Of a stretch of 64,000 nt of DNA, positions 47,690-59,004 are shown piece by piece; position 1 is the stretch's first letter; the number at the start of each line of letters is the position of its first letter. Origin of the DNA: Apostichopus japonicus (lineage: Eukaryota > Echinodermata > Holothuroidea > Aspidochirotida > Stichopodidae); contig NC_092564.1 of assembly GCF_037975245.1 (NCBI RefSeq), positions 8,839,984 to 8,903,983 on the forward strand, given 5' to 3'. Below the pieces are notes generated by a model. It had not been told where the DNA came from. It was given only the letters and a program-made list of their open reading frames with translations, and made no database searches. Position numbers and translations under genes: made by a program.

Positions 47690-50600
47690 GTGCAGTTCGC
47701 TCCCTGGCAGCCGTTGGCTAACAATTCATACGTAATTGTAATTTGTAGCCTATTCTGTATGGGAGTAACTGCCAAATCATGTGAATGGCAGATATATTCA
47801 CCAGCTTGAAGGTTGTTCATTAGTTTTGTGGAGCAAGGTAGTACTTCACATTATTTGAGCCAGCGAGCGTGAGAAATTAGGCTAGCCTATCATATAATAG
47901 TATCGCTAAGGCCAAACGATAGGCTACTGGCTAGCTCACTAAGGCACTGGCGTCTAGTATAGCATAGGCCTAGTAAGTTGGAATGCTAACCTAGGCCTAA
48001 CATGATATTCACTAGACAATTTACGTAAGTAAAGTAAGTCACTTAATATCTTCCGACAAAATACTAGACCTGGTTGGGCCTAATTACTTTCTGGTTAAGG
48101 CAGTACAGTAAGGTTAGGCCTAACTTAATAAATGTCTTAAATTCCTACCAGAGTAGCCTACCATAGCCTAGGCTAAGCCATCTATCACCTAACAACAGTA
48201 ACAACTGACACATCCTCAAGAAACTCGCAGCCGGACAAATTAGCTTAGGATGAAAGCTCTCTCTCTTTGCTCCCCACCCCCCCCCCCTTCATGACAGGCA
48301 AAGCCGGCTCCTGTTAGCCTAGATATTTAATTATATTTAGGGGTTGAAACCAACGTTTTTCAGGGGAGGAAAGAAAGACGGCTTGGCTGTGGAAAGAATT
48401 CATTTAGGTAGTGAAGCAACTGTACGTAGTATTAGTAAATGTATCTTGTGATTTAGGAGAGTTTGGTGAAAGAAAGGAACATATTTCAAAGAGACACTTG
48501 TAGTAAATGAAGAAACTGGTAAATGGGAAAACAACGATTTTAGGGGAGGAACCAAGGAAGGCATACCTATAGGCTAAAGTTTCTATATTATTTCATTCCC
48601 ACAATGAATGCCATACAAGCAAACAACCCATTACCACTATGAATTCCACGCATGTAACTTATCCCATGTTCTCATACAATCCTATGTAAACAAACCGGCC
48701 TATTCACAAACACTTTTTATCTTCCAATCACTGAACAGTTACACAAGTAAGGTATCTGGTAACATTTTCTATTTTCCTTCATACTATCACAACTTTCTTT
48801 AGCTTACTCTACAAAGAAAGTATGCCATCAGAGCCTATACAGAACAACAGTCTCCTCCCTTGAAAATAGTATGTTAGTTTCCTCAACCATGTTATTTTCA
48901 TCCTTAACATTACCTTTCTCCCTTAAATCTTTTCCTACAGTTATTCCACTTACAACATCTATTCTTTCCACATAGCCTAGCCAATATACCTCCCATGAAA
49001 AACCTTAGTTAACTCCCAGGAAAACGTACTTGACTCCCTTATGATGTAGGGGAGGTAAGTTACTCAACTTTTTAGTGGGAGGAAAATAATGTTGTTAGGG
49101 GAGGGAACAAATGGCCCCAGGCTACCACCAAATGAAAATGGGAAAACCTAGGCTAGCCTACCAAAGCGGAGGCTAGATAGAGATGAGGACGAACTAGCCT
49201 ATCCTAGGTATCTTATACGAGCAACGGTACTTTGTAAAATGAAATTCTCAGGCAATTAGGCCTAGCTCTGTGGTCTAATCGATGTTGGTTCAAGTATGGA
49301 GAAAACTCTCCATGCAAGCTGATGTTACCTAGCGTAGGCAACTAAATTGATATACATGTATTAATTTGATCAACTAGCATAATTTTGACCTGAAGCTAGG
49401 CTTAACAGTATTGGTCCAACTCTCGGCATATCTTTATCAGATCATAGACTTCTTTTGATGTCTAAGACATGATTTTATGGTCGGCAGAACTGTTTCACTG
49501 AAACTTTGATGATTATTAAACCGAATTCAAACTCTCATTGTTGAGTAATTGTCTTTAATTGGATTTTTAATTTGAAAACATTGATTGAAAGTTGTGAGGA
49601 ACACAACTCATGGTAAACACATATTAAGAGTATTGAGAGATAAGTACAATATAATAATATATATTATCTCTGTCCTTGTTGATATAGAATATTATTACAC
49701 AGGTGCTAGAAGTCATGGAAGCACATGAGGGTTTACCATGAATATACCAATATGTTGTTGGTACTTGTGTAAGGCTGAAAAGCCAGTTTTCATCTTTGCT
49801 AAGTGTACATGTTGTAGCTTAAGTGTTGGTCCTTATATCACTTATCCCTTATATGACAAGAATGATGTTTATTTCAGAAATTTTTCAATTTCCCAGTTCT
49901 TCATGAATGTGCTTGCCAAGTTTGTTTAAACTAGTACATGCTCACAAAATTGTTTGGCTGATGAAATGTTCTTAAAATTGTACTGCATTCATTCCTTACT
50001 TGACCATTATAGTGAACAATGTGCATCAAAGGAAGTTTTGGCATTTTATGAAGTGCTCCATAGGTTTGATAGCAATGTCTAGTAAAGTTCATTAATGAGT
50101 CATATTGCAAGTATTAAAAATAAACAGGCACTTAGTAACAAAAAGAGGTACAGTTTATTCATGTTTGTAAACATTCATCGGAAAGGTATGTGCATACGCA
50201 AACTGAAAAATGATCTTATGTAAAACTACTACAAAAAAAACTACTAAAATTTATTTCACACCATAGGTATATATACATATTGCTTTTATATTTGTCTTTA
50301 CAGCATTGCATTGGCCACACTGATTCACAAGAAGACTCCATGAACTGTGACTGTAACATCCTGCTGGAGGTCTGAGACATTGAAGATTCTGTAATGCTTC
50401 CGTTTGGGTATGCAGTTTACTATAGTAACACAGACATATTTAAGCTCTGGTATTCGTTTCGTTTATTTCTGCCATTAAACCACAATGATATTCATTTGTT
50501 TATACATAGTTATATCAATGAGGCAGCAGTCAGGGTTGTTTAGGTAGTCAGGAGGAGGGAGGGGAGGAAGGGAGGGAGTGTATAAAAATGAGTCTAGTTG

Positions 50601-50700
50601 CAATGTCTACAGTATCTGCTTTCCAATATATGAAATCTTCTTATCTTTTACAATACTGTCTCAGGTGAAAGAAGAAGATCAAGAAAATGGAAGGAAAATT
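47690..50700 (+). ncRNA. Candidate spliced non-coding transcript
   Basis: Tentative. A putative first exon runs 47690-47837 after the TATA box. Segments with good acceptor and donor context follow at 50304-50407 (TTTGTCTTTACAG| .. |GTATGC) and 50665-50700 (ACTGTCTCAG| .. |GTGAGT). None has a long reading frame. Between them the DNA is rich in TAGGCCTA-like words and lacks recognisable genes. It rests only on splice-site appearance and could be chance. Confidence 0.15.
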
Positions 50701-50933
50701 GTGAGTCTTGGATGTCTGTAATGAAGCTGGATCAGGTTTAGAACAAGTGGTTGAAAGATCATAAACTCCACCAAAAATTAGAAGATCCTTCAAGCCTGTC
50801 CTCTACAGAGAGATCTGGAAGGTGATTTAACAAAAATTGGAGAAAAGTAAGATTAAGTTTTAAGGGAAACATCAGTGTGAGCCAGTATCATGAACATCAG
50901 TCTTGTCCTTTCAACAGTTGATTGTTGTCAAGA

Positions 50934-51310
50934 TCAGTGCTAAATGTACGAGACACGGTGCCTTAGCCTTATGGAACCAGTCGGTATTCGGTGTGGTCTG
51001 TTTTTGTGCTAATTGTATGAGACACGGTGTCTTAGCCTTATGGAACCAGTCAGTATTTGATGTGATCTGTTTTTGTGCTAAATGTACGAGACATAGTGCC
51101 TTAGCCTGTTGGAACCAGTCGGTATTTGGTGCGGTCAGTTTTGTGCTAAATGTACGAGACACGGTGCCTTAGACAGTTGGAACCAGTCGGTATTCGGTGT
51201 GGTTTGTTTTTGTGCTTAATGTAAGAGACACGGTGCCTTAGCCTGTTGGAACCAGTCGGTATTTGGTGTGGTCTGTTTCGTGATAAATAAGAGACATTGT
51301 GCCTTAGTTT
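50934..51310. repeat. 69-bp minisatellite
   Basis: About five and a half units at 50937, 51006, 51075, 51143, 51212 and 51281 (truncated). The core is ACGAGACACGGTGCCTTAGC followed by GGAACCAGTCGGTATT. The 69-bp period is divisible by three, so frames stay open on both strands (for example a repeated WNQSVFG on the plus strand). These are by-products of the repeat. The array abuts the 5' end of the LINE. Confidence 0.9.
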
Positions 51311-51921
51311 GGTGGAATGATAATGAAATAAACCCATTTCCTAACTCCAAACCAACCACCAAAATATTCGCTCAAACAATCACTGTATCAGGAATCTTAC
51401 CAGAACTATCAAATAACCCAATAACCCTTGCTAAACTAATCAATGAAGAAAAACCAAATGCCATGTTCTCAAATATAAACTGTCTTCTAGTAACAACATC
51501 CTAATCACCCCCATGAACCTAAATCTGCAAATATCCTCCTGAAACCATGGACTCAAAAGACTAAACTAGGCACCCCAAACCAAGAATCCCCCAAAAAGTA
51601 AGACAAAGAAACTTCTCTGTAGTAGCCTGTGGCATAAACCCTGAAATTCAAATCAAAGATATTGAACAAGAACTCAAAGACCAAGAATACACCCCAATAC
51701 AACTAAAAGACTCATTAGTCACGCCACAAACAATCCAACTTGGAAAGTAAAAATAAGGTTTGAAGAACAAGAACCTCAACAATAACTAATCAAACAAGAA
51801 TACCAAGAACCCCCCCAAATCACTCAATGTTTCAAATGTCAACTTTTTGGACACCCACCATACTTGAAAAAATCAAACCAGATGTCTCAGTTGTGGCGAA
51901 AACCACAGAGTTTTATTTCAC

Positions 51922-52834
51922 TGTCACTGAGACGACGCTCAATGAAGCTGAACAGGTGGTTGTAGGTTTTTACCCATTTATTTACACGCGTGGTTTGAAC
52001 AAGACCACGATGAAATCTAGAAAGTAAAGATATCAAAACATCAATATACAAACATTGGTGAAATAAACATATGAATTGAACAAATCAATAATACATAACA
52101 TAATAATGCATAATATTTCTCCTTATAAATAATGCACAAAAGGAAGAAGTACAACAAATAACATTTGGTAACATGAAACAAGACATAGAGAAAGATTGGC
52201 AACAATTACAATCTTGATAATTAACTTACAATCGTTACCGGGCAAAACCAACAGCACGACAAACTGCGGTGTACAGGGGTTTACATGGATTAACTGCGGC
52301 TTTCTGGGGTTAACGGCGGCTTTCTGGGGTTAACGGCGGCTTTCTGGAGAATGTACAGAATACCAACAAAAAATAACCTCTGGCGAGATATTCTACTCCA
52401 GATTCTCTAACAAATAAGCAAACAACAAATACACAAAAAAAGGCAATCAAAATAACAGGCACAAGCATACAGCAAAATCACATTAAAGGCAAATATCTAT
52501 AATGTGATATTAAAAGAGATATACAATTACAATATCAAGCCCCTTAATACTTATGTAAAACATTGAGAATACTTACATACTAAGGAACAGTGCTACAGGA
52601 ACACATGCGACGCCTCTCTGAACCAGGAGAGGAATGAAGCATGTGCACCTCACAAAATACGCAAGTATACATCGATTACGTAATTGTACATCGATTACAT
52701 AAGTATGCAAATCGAGGAAGTGGATATGAAAGGCAACCAGTAAATGGGCAGTATTGACCTCTGCCCGACCTCGACCAAGCGGAAATTTCCCTTTGGTCAC
52801 ACTAAGCAAATAGCACACATCGGCAACGATGACA
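51922..52834 (-). repeat. BEL/Pao 3' LTR
   Basis: A 913-bp segment bounded by the perfect inverted terminus TGTCA..TGACA. On the minus strand it directly follows the polypurine tract GTGGGGGGAG, as a 3' LTR should. No second LTR exists in the window, so the limits come from these signals alone. Confidence 0.65.
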
Positions 52835-53065
52835 CTCCCCCCACTGGAATACGTCATATTCAAGTATAACAATGCCTACATTACCTAAACCACCCCATCG
52901 ATGTACATTAAAATTCCATAACAGCTTTAGCAATCAAAATTGTGACGTAAAGCTTCTAAACCAAGTAAATAACTATAAAGCCTCACACACCTGACAGCTC
53001 AATAACGAAGATAAAACACATCAACTATATTTATATGGAAATTCAACGATAATGCTTGCAAACAC

Positions 53066-53384
53066 TTAAGAAGATGAGAATGCAGATTCAAGTAAAACAA
53101 TCTTAGTAATGGGACGAACCAGCTCGGAAGTCCTAGTCTTAACTCTTACCGACCTAACTAACCCATCTCTACTACAGGTAACACTAACAACCAGCGCCAA
53201 CGGCCAGAGGTTACGGGGAGTCATTTCATCTAAGATTAAAACCAAGTCACAAACCGCCAGATTATCCGTGACCCCCGTCCACTTAGACCTCTTTTGCAAT
53301 TCAGGTAGATATAATATTAACCACTTTCGCCAGAATTGGTTAGCTAGGTGCTGGACATGCCTCCAGCGGCAACGAAAACGGTCA
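53066..53384 (-). pseudogene. BEL/Pao integrase C-terminal domain fragment
   Basis: About 105 codons matching the domain that ends BEL/Pao polyproteins (DUF5641). Visible motifs are RWRHVQHLANQFWRKWL, LPELQKRSKW, DLVLILDEMTPRNLWPL, DGLVRSVRVKT and LVRPITKIVLLE, followed by a natural stop at 53066. The frame is intact but has no upstream pol; it is a 5'-truncated relic inside a LINE. Confidence 0.85.
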
Positions 53385-55370
53385 ACAGAGTTAGAGACTG
53401 TCCCGAACAAAAAGAAAAAACAAAATGTGCCAATTGCTCAGGGACTCATGCCACCCTTTACAAAGGATGCCCAAAATTTAAAGAAGCTAAAACTGAAGCT
53501 AATAACAAACAACAAGAACAAAGAACCTATGCGAATGTAACCAAATCTACCCATAAAATTGAAATAAATAAAATCGCCACTGAAGATAAACTTAATATCG
53601 CAACCTTTGTAATTGAATTAGTACAATACACCTTCCAAAAAGCCGACATTAATATTAAATCCGACGACCTTGCCAGTTACGCCACCGTGTTAGCACTAAA
53701 ACACCTAAACTTAAATATCCCAGAAACTGTAATTCTGGAACGTCAACCTTCGTCAACGTCAACGTCAACCAACGTCAACCTGGAACGTCAACCTTCAATA
53801 TTTAGCCCTCCTCAATGACCTACATGACAAGCATACTCCCTCCTTCGGTCAAGTTCCTCCACCTAAACATCAACAGTATCCTTCAAAATTAAGCCTCCTA
53901 CTTAGTATATTCACCAACCACTCCCCGGATATCATTTTGTTAAACTAAATTAAATACAAATTCCCACCTTAGCATCCCTGGTTACCAAACTTTCAGACAC
54001 GATATCTCTCGCTCTATGGGAGGAGTACTTATTGCTGAAAAAACAACCTCAAAGCCACCTTCCCCAAACAGTCAAACAATTGAAATTGTACTCGAAAGAG
54101 ACAATAAACCTCTCCATATTATTAGCTATTAAAGTCCCCAAATGAGACCATATCCACAATAAAAAAAAATCTATTAAAATACAATAGTACTAGGAGATCT
54201 AAATGCCCACCACATCATTTTTGGTAGAACCAAAAATATCTGAAAAAGGCATATCCCTCTTAGAAATATGTGATAAACACAACTTAACAATAATTAACCA
54301 AAATACCAAAACTAGGATAAACCCAATAAACAATAATGCTGAACTACTTGACTACGCCATAACCTCAAACCACCTTGCAACTAAAACTCATTGGATTCAA
54401 ATCCTAGAAGATGACCTAATCAGTGACCAATTTCCACTCCTTTTTGAGCTAGACATAAACCTCAGTCGCATCCAAAATAACGAATTAACATATAATTAAA
54501 ATAAAACAGACTGGACATCATTTAAAAAGGAACTCGTAACAAATTACACTATCCCCAATTACCACAACAACAAGCTAAATTACATCGGCATATATTGTGA
54601 CAGCATTGCCCAACATATCTTCAATACCTTCAAAAACACCGCTCCTTAAAAACGAAACAGAAATCGAAAACTAAATAGGAATATTCTTACACTAATAAAC
54701 TCAGACGTCGCCTACATACAACCTATATGATCTCCCCAGATCCAACTCTATAAACCCAAATTAACCAACTTAAAAAACAAATAAATAGACAAATATCGGC
54801 GGTCGACCAAAACCGAGTCCAAAACAAATGCGATTCAATCATTAATATCAAAAACCCAAAACACTTTTGGAAAAATTTAAAAAATATCATAAACCTATTA
54901 CAACCCCAAGCACAGGTAATACAGACCAATGCCTTAGAGATAAAGTAGGTAACCTCATCACAAAAACTCAAGACCAAATAAAGCTTATTGAATTGTACTT
55001 GAAAACTATATTCAATATCTTAGATGGCCCCATACGATAACAGATTCCAACACGAAATAGACAGAACACCTATCTGTAATGCAACCAGCTTTATCCCCAA
55101 CTTCTAAGGATGTCTCAACAAAAACATCCCTCTAATCAAAGAAATAGATATAAACGATTGGTATAGTGCCACTAAATATGCAAAATGCCTCCTCCCCTGG
55201 TCTTGACAACATAAATGACCTAATGCTAAAAGATTCCCCTCCGTCGGCCTCCGATATTCATTAACTCTCATATTTTCCCATTATTTAACAAACTCCTTAG
55301 ACTTGGTTATTTCCCAACCCTATGGAAATCCGCCAAAATGATTTAATACCGAAACTAAATAAAGACACAC

Positions 55371-55543
55371 AAGGGACGAAATAACTGGGTTCGCATAGCA
55401 ATTTGCTACCCAAGAATTGCCAGTTGCTAATCAATATTACCTTTGATTAGCAAAAGATGCAGTACCTGCTAATGCTAATTGCTATTTCCAAGAATTGTCG
55501 AGCAATTATTGCTAATCAATTCTCTAAAACTATTTCGTCCCTT
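55371..55543. mobile_element. 173-bp inverted-repeat MITE nested in the LINE
   Basis: Ends are AAGGGACGAAATA and TATTTCGTCCCTT, perfect 13-bp inverted repeats. The flanking GACACAC (55364-55370 and 55544-55550) is a 7-bp direct repeat. It interrupts the reverse transcriptase region, which resumes directly after it. The interior is rich in GCTAAT/ATTAGC words and holds a perfect 9-bp hairpin, GCTAATCAA..TTGATTAGC. The superfamily is undecided. Confidence 0.85.
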
Positions 55544-57432
55544 GACACACCAAAATTCAAAACTATCGACCAATTAGTCTCCTACCAGCCTTAGGTAAGA
55601 TTTTCGAAAGAATTATAGATAGCCGCACCAGAACCCACCTATAGTAAAATAATCACTTTGCCCGTATCAATCAGGCTAATTCCGGGCACACAAATCTTCA
55701 ATAAACCAAACTTTCTCTCTTTCCGAAGAAATTCGCATCGGCTTCATAAAAAACATGATACCACTGCCCTCTTCCTTGATGCCGAAAAGGCGTTCGACAA
55801 AACTTGGCACAACGGCATAAGAATACTACTTAACTTAATCTACCCTCCAATTACACCAGACTTCTTTCCTCTTTCCTTAGTGAGCGCAATGCAAAAATAT
55901 GCTACAAAAACCAATACTCAAAACCTATTCCACTTCGTGCAGGTACTCTACAGGGCGCTGTTCTCAGCCCCCTTCCCTACACCCTATTTGTTAATGATTT
56001 GAACATCCCCCCTATCTAAATGCAACTATAGTCGGTACACTGACGATATAGCCATTTGGAGAACCAGTAAAAATATCTATATGACGGAACTAAATATTAA
56101 AAAAGCAATTACACATCTCGAAAATTGGTGCTTGATGTGGAGAACAAAAATATATCCCTCAAAATCTAACCTAGCCAATTTCTCCATAATAAACTCAAAA
56201 TACCATAACCATATTTCCAAAATTAATCTTTTCACCACCTCAAGCACTGCTACTCCTAATGCAACCTCCTCGGTACCACTTTCGATAGCAAATTACCGTT
56301 GAATCTACATTGTAACAGAACTGAAGGATGCTGCTGGTTCCAACTTAAATCCATTCAAATCCTCTCACACAAATATAACTTCCCTCCGAAAACAATTATC
56401 CAAATTTATAAATCCAAAGTAAAATGATTCTCAGTTACAGGAGCATCACCCTGCTTACCATCTCTAATCCCAATAAACAAATTTTAAACAGAATCCACAC
56501 CACAGCTTATTGACTCGCACTCAAAATCCCTACCTATATTGCTACTTTGTACGTTCTCCGTGCAGAAAAAAACAAAATCTACTTTCACCCGACTTGAAGA
56601 ATTCAAAACCAAGTTATACAAAAACAACCTCGAGAACGACCCTTTGATTGAAGACCTCCCCCTGAACTACAAAGTCGCAACTACTTACTACCCAAAAACC
56701 AAACCCTTTCTGTATTCACAATTGTTACTACTTAAAGTCTCATTTTAATTAAAAAAATCCTTTCCTAAATCGGTCTGGGCCCCTTATATATACAGAACAA
56801 AACAAACAACTCCAACAATGACCGATTGATTAAAACATAAAGTAGCAACCACTCCCTTACCAAACAGTAGAAAGTGCAACCACTCCCTACCCAAACAATA
56901 GAAACCACTCTGTCTCCATAATTCTCAGTACTTAGAAATTCCTCTCCTTTAGAAAACCCTCCCTAATTGGCTCTTCGACTCCGACCTCGGGTATATTATG
57001 GCTATCCTGTCCAATGTAAATATATAAGACTTCATTTACCAGCAATTCCCTGACTGAACATAGACAACTTTTCCAAGAAAACAAAGAAAAAAAAATTCTA
57101 TTCTATAAAAACAAACTTATTATCCCCCGTAGGACCTCTCGCTAGGTCGACCAGGGGTTAAACTCCTTTTGATTCGATATCAACAACAACAAAACAAAGC
57201 TTTTACTTGAATTAAAAAAAAATGTAACTAATTGCATTTATTTCATTTCATTTATTTATTTTTGTTCTATCTTAACATAAGTATGACATATGACATAGAA
57301 GGAGATAAGAAACAAAACTTGTGAAAGGAAGTGTACTAAAAAACCCTATAGGGCTTGTCGGGTAGTGACACTCCCTAAAAAACTTTACGTGGAAGACATC
57401 GTTATTAGATTTTGGTTTCATTTAATCGATAG

Positions 57433-59004
57433 GTGGAGGTAGAGGAATTGGACACTCTTGCGCAAGATATCAACGGCTTGAAGTACTCTGCTCAGGCGGC
57501 CTCCATTCTAGGTATGTAGTTATAATAATAATCATAATAATAATAATAATCAATTTACTGTGTTTGGAAAGAAACTTTTTGCTGCTTTGGATGAAGATTA
57601 AGGATTCTTGTTTTTCAAAAGGCAAAATGCAAGATGGACTATATATGAAAGGATGAATACCAAAAATTTAAGAAAAGAAATTGGGTGGGGGGGAGGGTGA
57701 ATCAGGCAGAGACCATCTTGCTACTACCCAGTTAATTTTGTGTAGGACCCTGGTTAATTTGAAAGGAAGAAATCCCTTTAGTATCCTTGAGTTTCTGAAA
57801 GGTTTCTTCTTTGGGATAACGGTGGAGAGACATATCGATGTTCTCTTTTGGGTCTGATCGTCAGGAAAATGCAGATTAAGCTGCCGTGTCCATTTGGAAC
57901 CTGGGAATTGAACCCTGCTACTGGAACAAATGTATTCCATCAGAGCATAGACAATGATTCAGAGAAATATGGCCTTTATATTAATAATCTGTTGTTTTCT
58001 TTCCCAAATTTTTCTCTTTGGTTAAACAATGAGTGAAAAGATTCATTCGGTTGGAAGCAGCACCACCCTTTTTCAACCCTTTTTTTGTTTTGGGGGGGGG
58101 GGAGACCTATTAGCCCTTAGGGTCTGAAAATATTACAATAGGATTATTGTGGTGGACAGGACAGACAACAGTTATTTTTGCTTGTAGCTGAATGTATGAT
58201 GTCCAGGGATCACAAGGAAGTATCAAAAGCCCGATCAAAAATGCCTTTTTTTTATACTATCGAAATTTGTCAGAATAAAGAAATTGAAAGCCAAAACATA
58301 AAGAGTTGATCTGGCCTTGTAGACTGCGATTGAACCAGTCTCTGTCTTCTACAAATAATAGAAAGTGGGTATCCATTTCTGTTTGTGACAGCAACAACAA
58401 AAAATGACTGCAAATTAACAAGTTTTTGTAAACTTTCTCTATTCAGGGATTCAAATCTCAAATTCCACTCCAATATACCCCCCTACTTATGAACTGTCAG
58501 GTAGCTCAAGCTGACAAACTTACTCCAAAGATGAGAATAGGCCTTATGTGGTTCGTAATTGAATGACATTTCTCACAATTAATTGAATTGACTTCCCCCA
58601 CCCTCCGACTACTCTAACCCATAGAAAATATCCTCCATCCAAGAATACTTTAAAAAAAAAAGGCATTGGCTTTAATACCAAGAACCTCTTTGCGTTAATT
58701 TTCAGATTCCAATGAACCTTCCATCAGCAAAGGAATGGCGCAACTTGGTCTGAAGGAATATCGACCGCTGGTGGAAAGGCTGGACCGGTACAACGACCAA
58801 CCAGCCGGACCTGGCCGCCAAGCCCAACTTCACGGCATTCCCACCGGACTTTAAGCTGTCACTGTGCAAACCGCTCTTCTTTGACATAGCTCTGAACCAT
58901 ATAGAGTTACCCTCCTTGGACGAGAAACTGGAACAGAATAAATCGGCCGCACAGGGGGTCTGGGTGGGTTCCTGCATAGATGGTGGAGCGGGGGTGAAAA
59001 GTAA
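57433..59004 (+). pseudogene. SRP68: SRP68 C-terminal fragment (last two exons, frameshifted)
   Basis: Exon one is 57433-57511 (reads EELDTLAQDINGLKYSAQAA). Exon two starts at 58706; the two join in frame across a GT..AG intron. Together they match the C-terminus of SRP68, the 68-kDa subunit that binds SRP72 and 7SL RNA in the signal recognition particle. Motifs include YRPLVERLDRY, KPNFTAFPPDF, CKPLFFDIALNHIELPSL and DEKLEQNKS. Two frame changes are needed in exon two: near 58795-58800 (before DLAAKPN) and near 58955 (before GGLGGFL). After the second, a stop at 59002-59004 fits the usual length; without it the frame runs to 59119. No upstream SRP68 exon is visible back to ACADL-B. A partial duplicate or pseudogene is most likely; a real 3' end with assembly errors is the alternative. 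Confidence 0.75.

Larger units (their letters stand above)
51913..53384 (-). mobile_element. BEL/Pao retrotransposon 3' fragment
   Basis: This insert splits the LINE ORF1 and is flanked by the direct repeat ACAGAGTT (51905-51912 and 53385-53392). Read on the minus strand it contains the end of pol, about 230 bp of untranslated DNA, a polypurine tract GTGGGGGGAG (about 52835-52844) and an LTR. The 5' LTR, gag and most of pol are missing. A TCTGGGG/GTTAACGGCGGCTT short repeat lies in the LTR at about 52305-52345. The flanking repeat is longer than the 4-6 bp normal for integrase. Confidence 0.8.
51311..57198 (+). mobile_element. Degenerate Jockey-superfamily LINE
   Basis: ORF1 remnants (about 51320-51912 and 53385-53816) carry CCHC-type knuckles: FKCQLFGH, RCLSCGENHR, and KCANCSGTHATLYKGCP. 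ORF2 remnants begin near 53820 with an APE-type endonuclease (LHLNINS, then VLGDLNAHH at about 54190, and SDQFPLLFELD). The reverse transcriptase follows, with FLDAEKAFDKTWHNG (about 55770-55815) and YTDD at 56036-56047. The 3' end is (CAA)n-like near 57180-57198. Numerous stops and frameshifts show it is dead. Its strand is strikingly A/C-rich. Two later insertions interrupt it, at 51913-53384 and 55371-55543. Confidence 0.85.

Noticed and set aside
50903-51172. Cysteine-containing 89-codon ORF as a small secreted protein
   Set aside because: It is the in-frame translation of the 69-bp minisatellite and lacks a convincing signal peptide.
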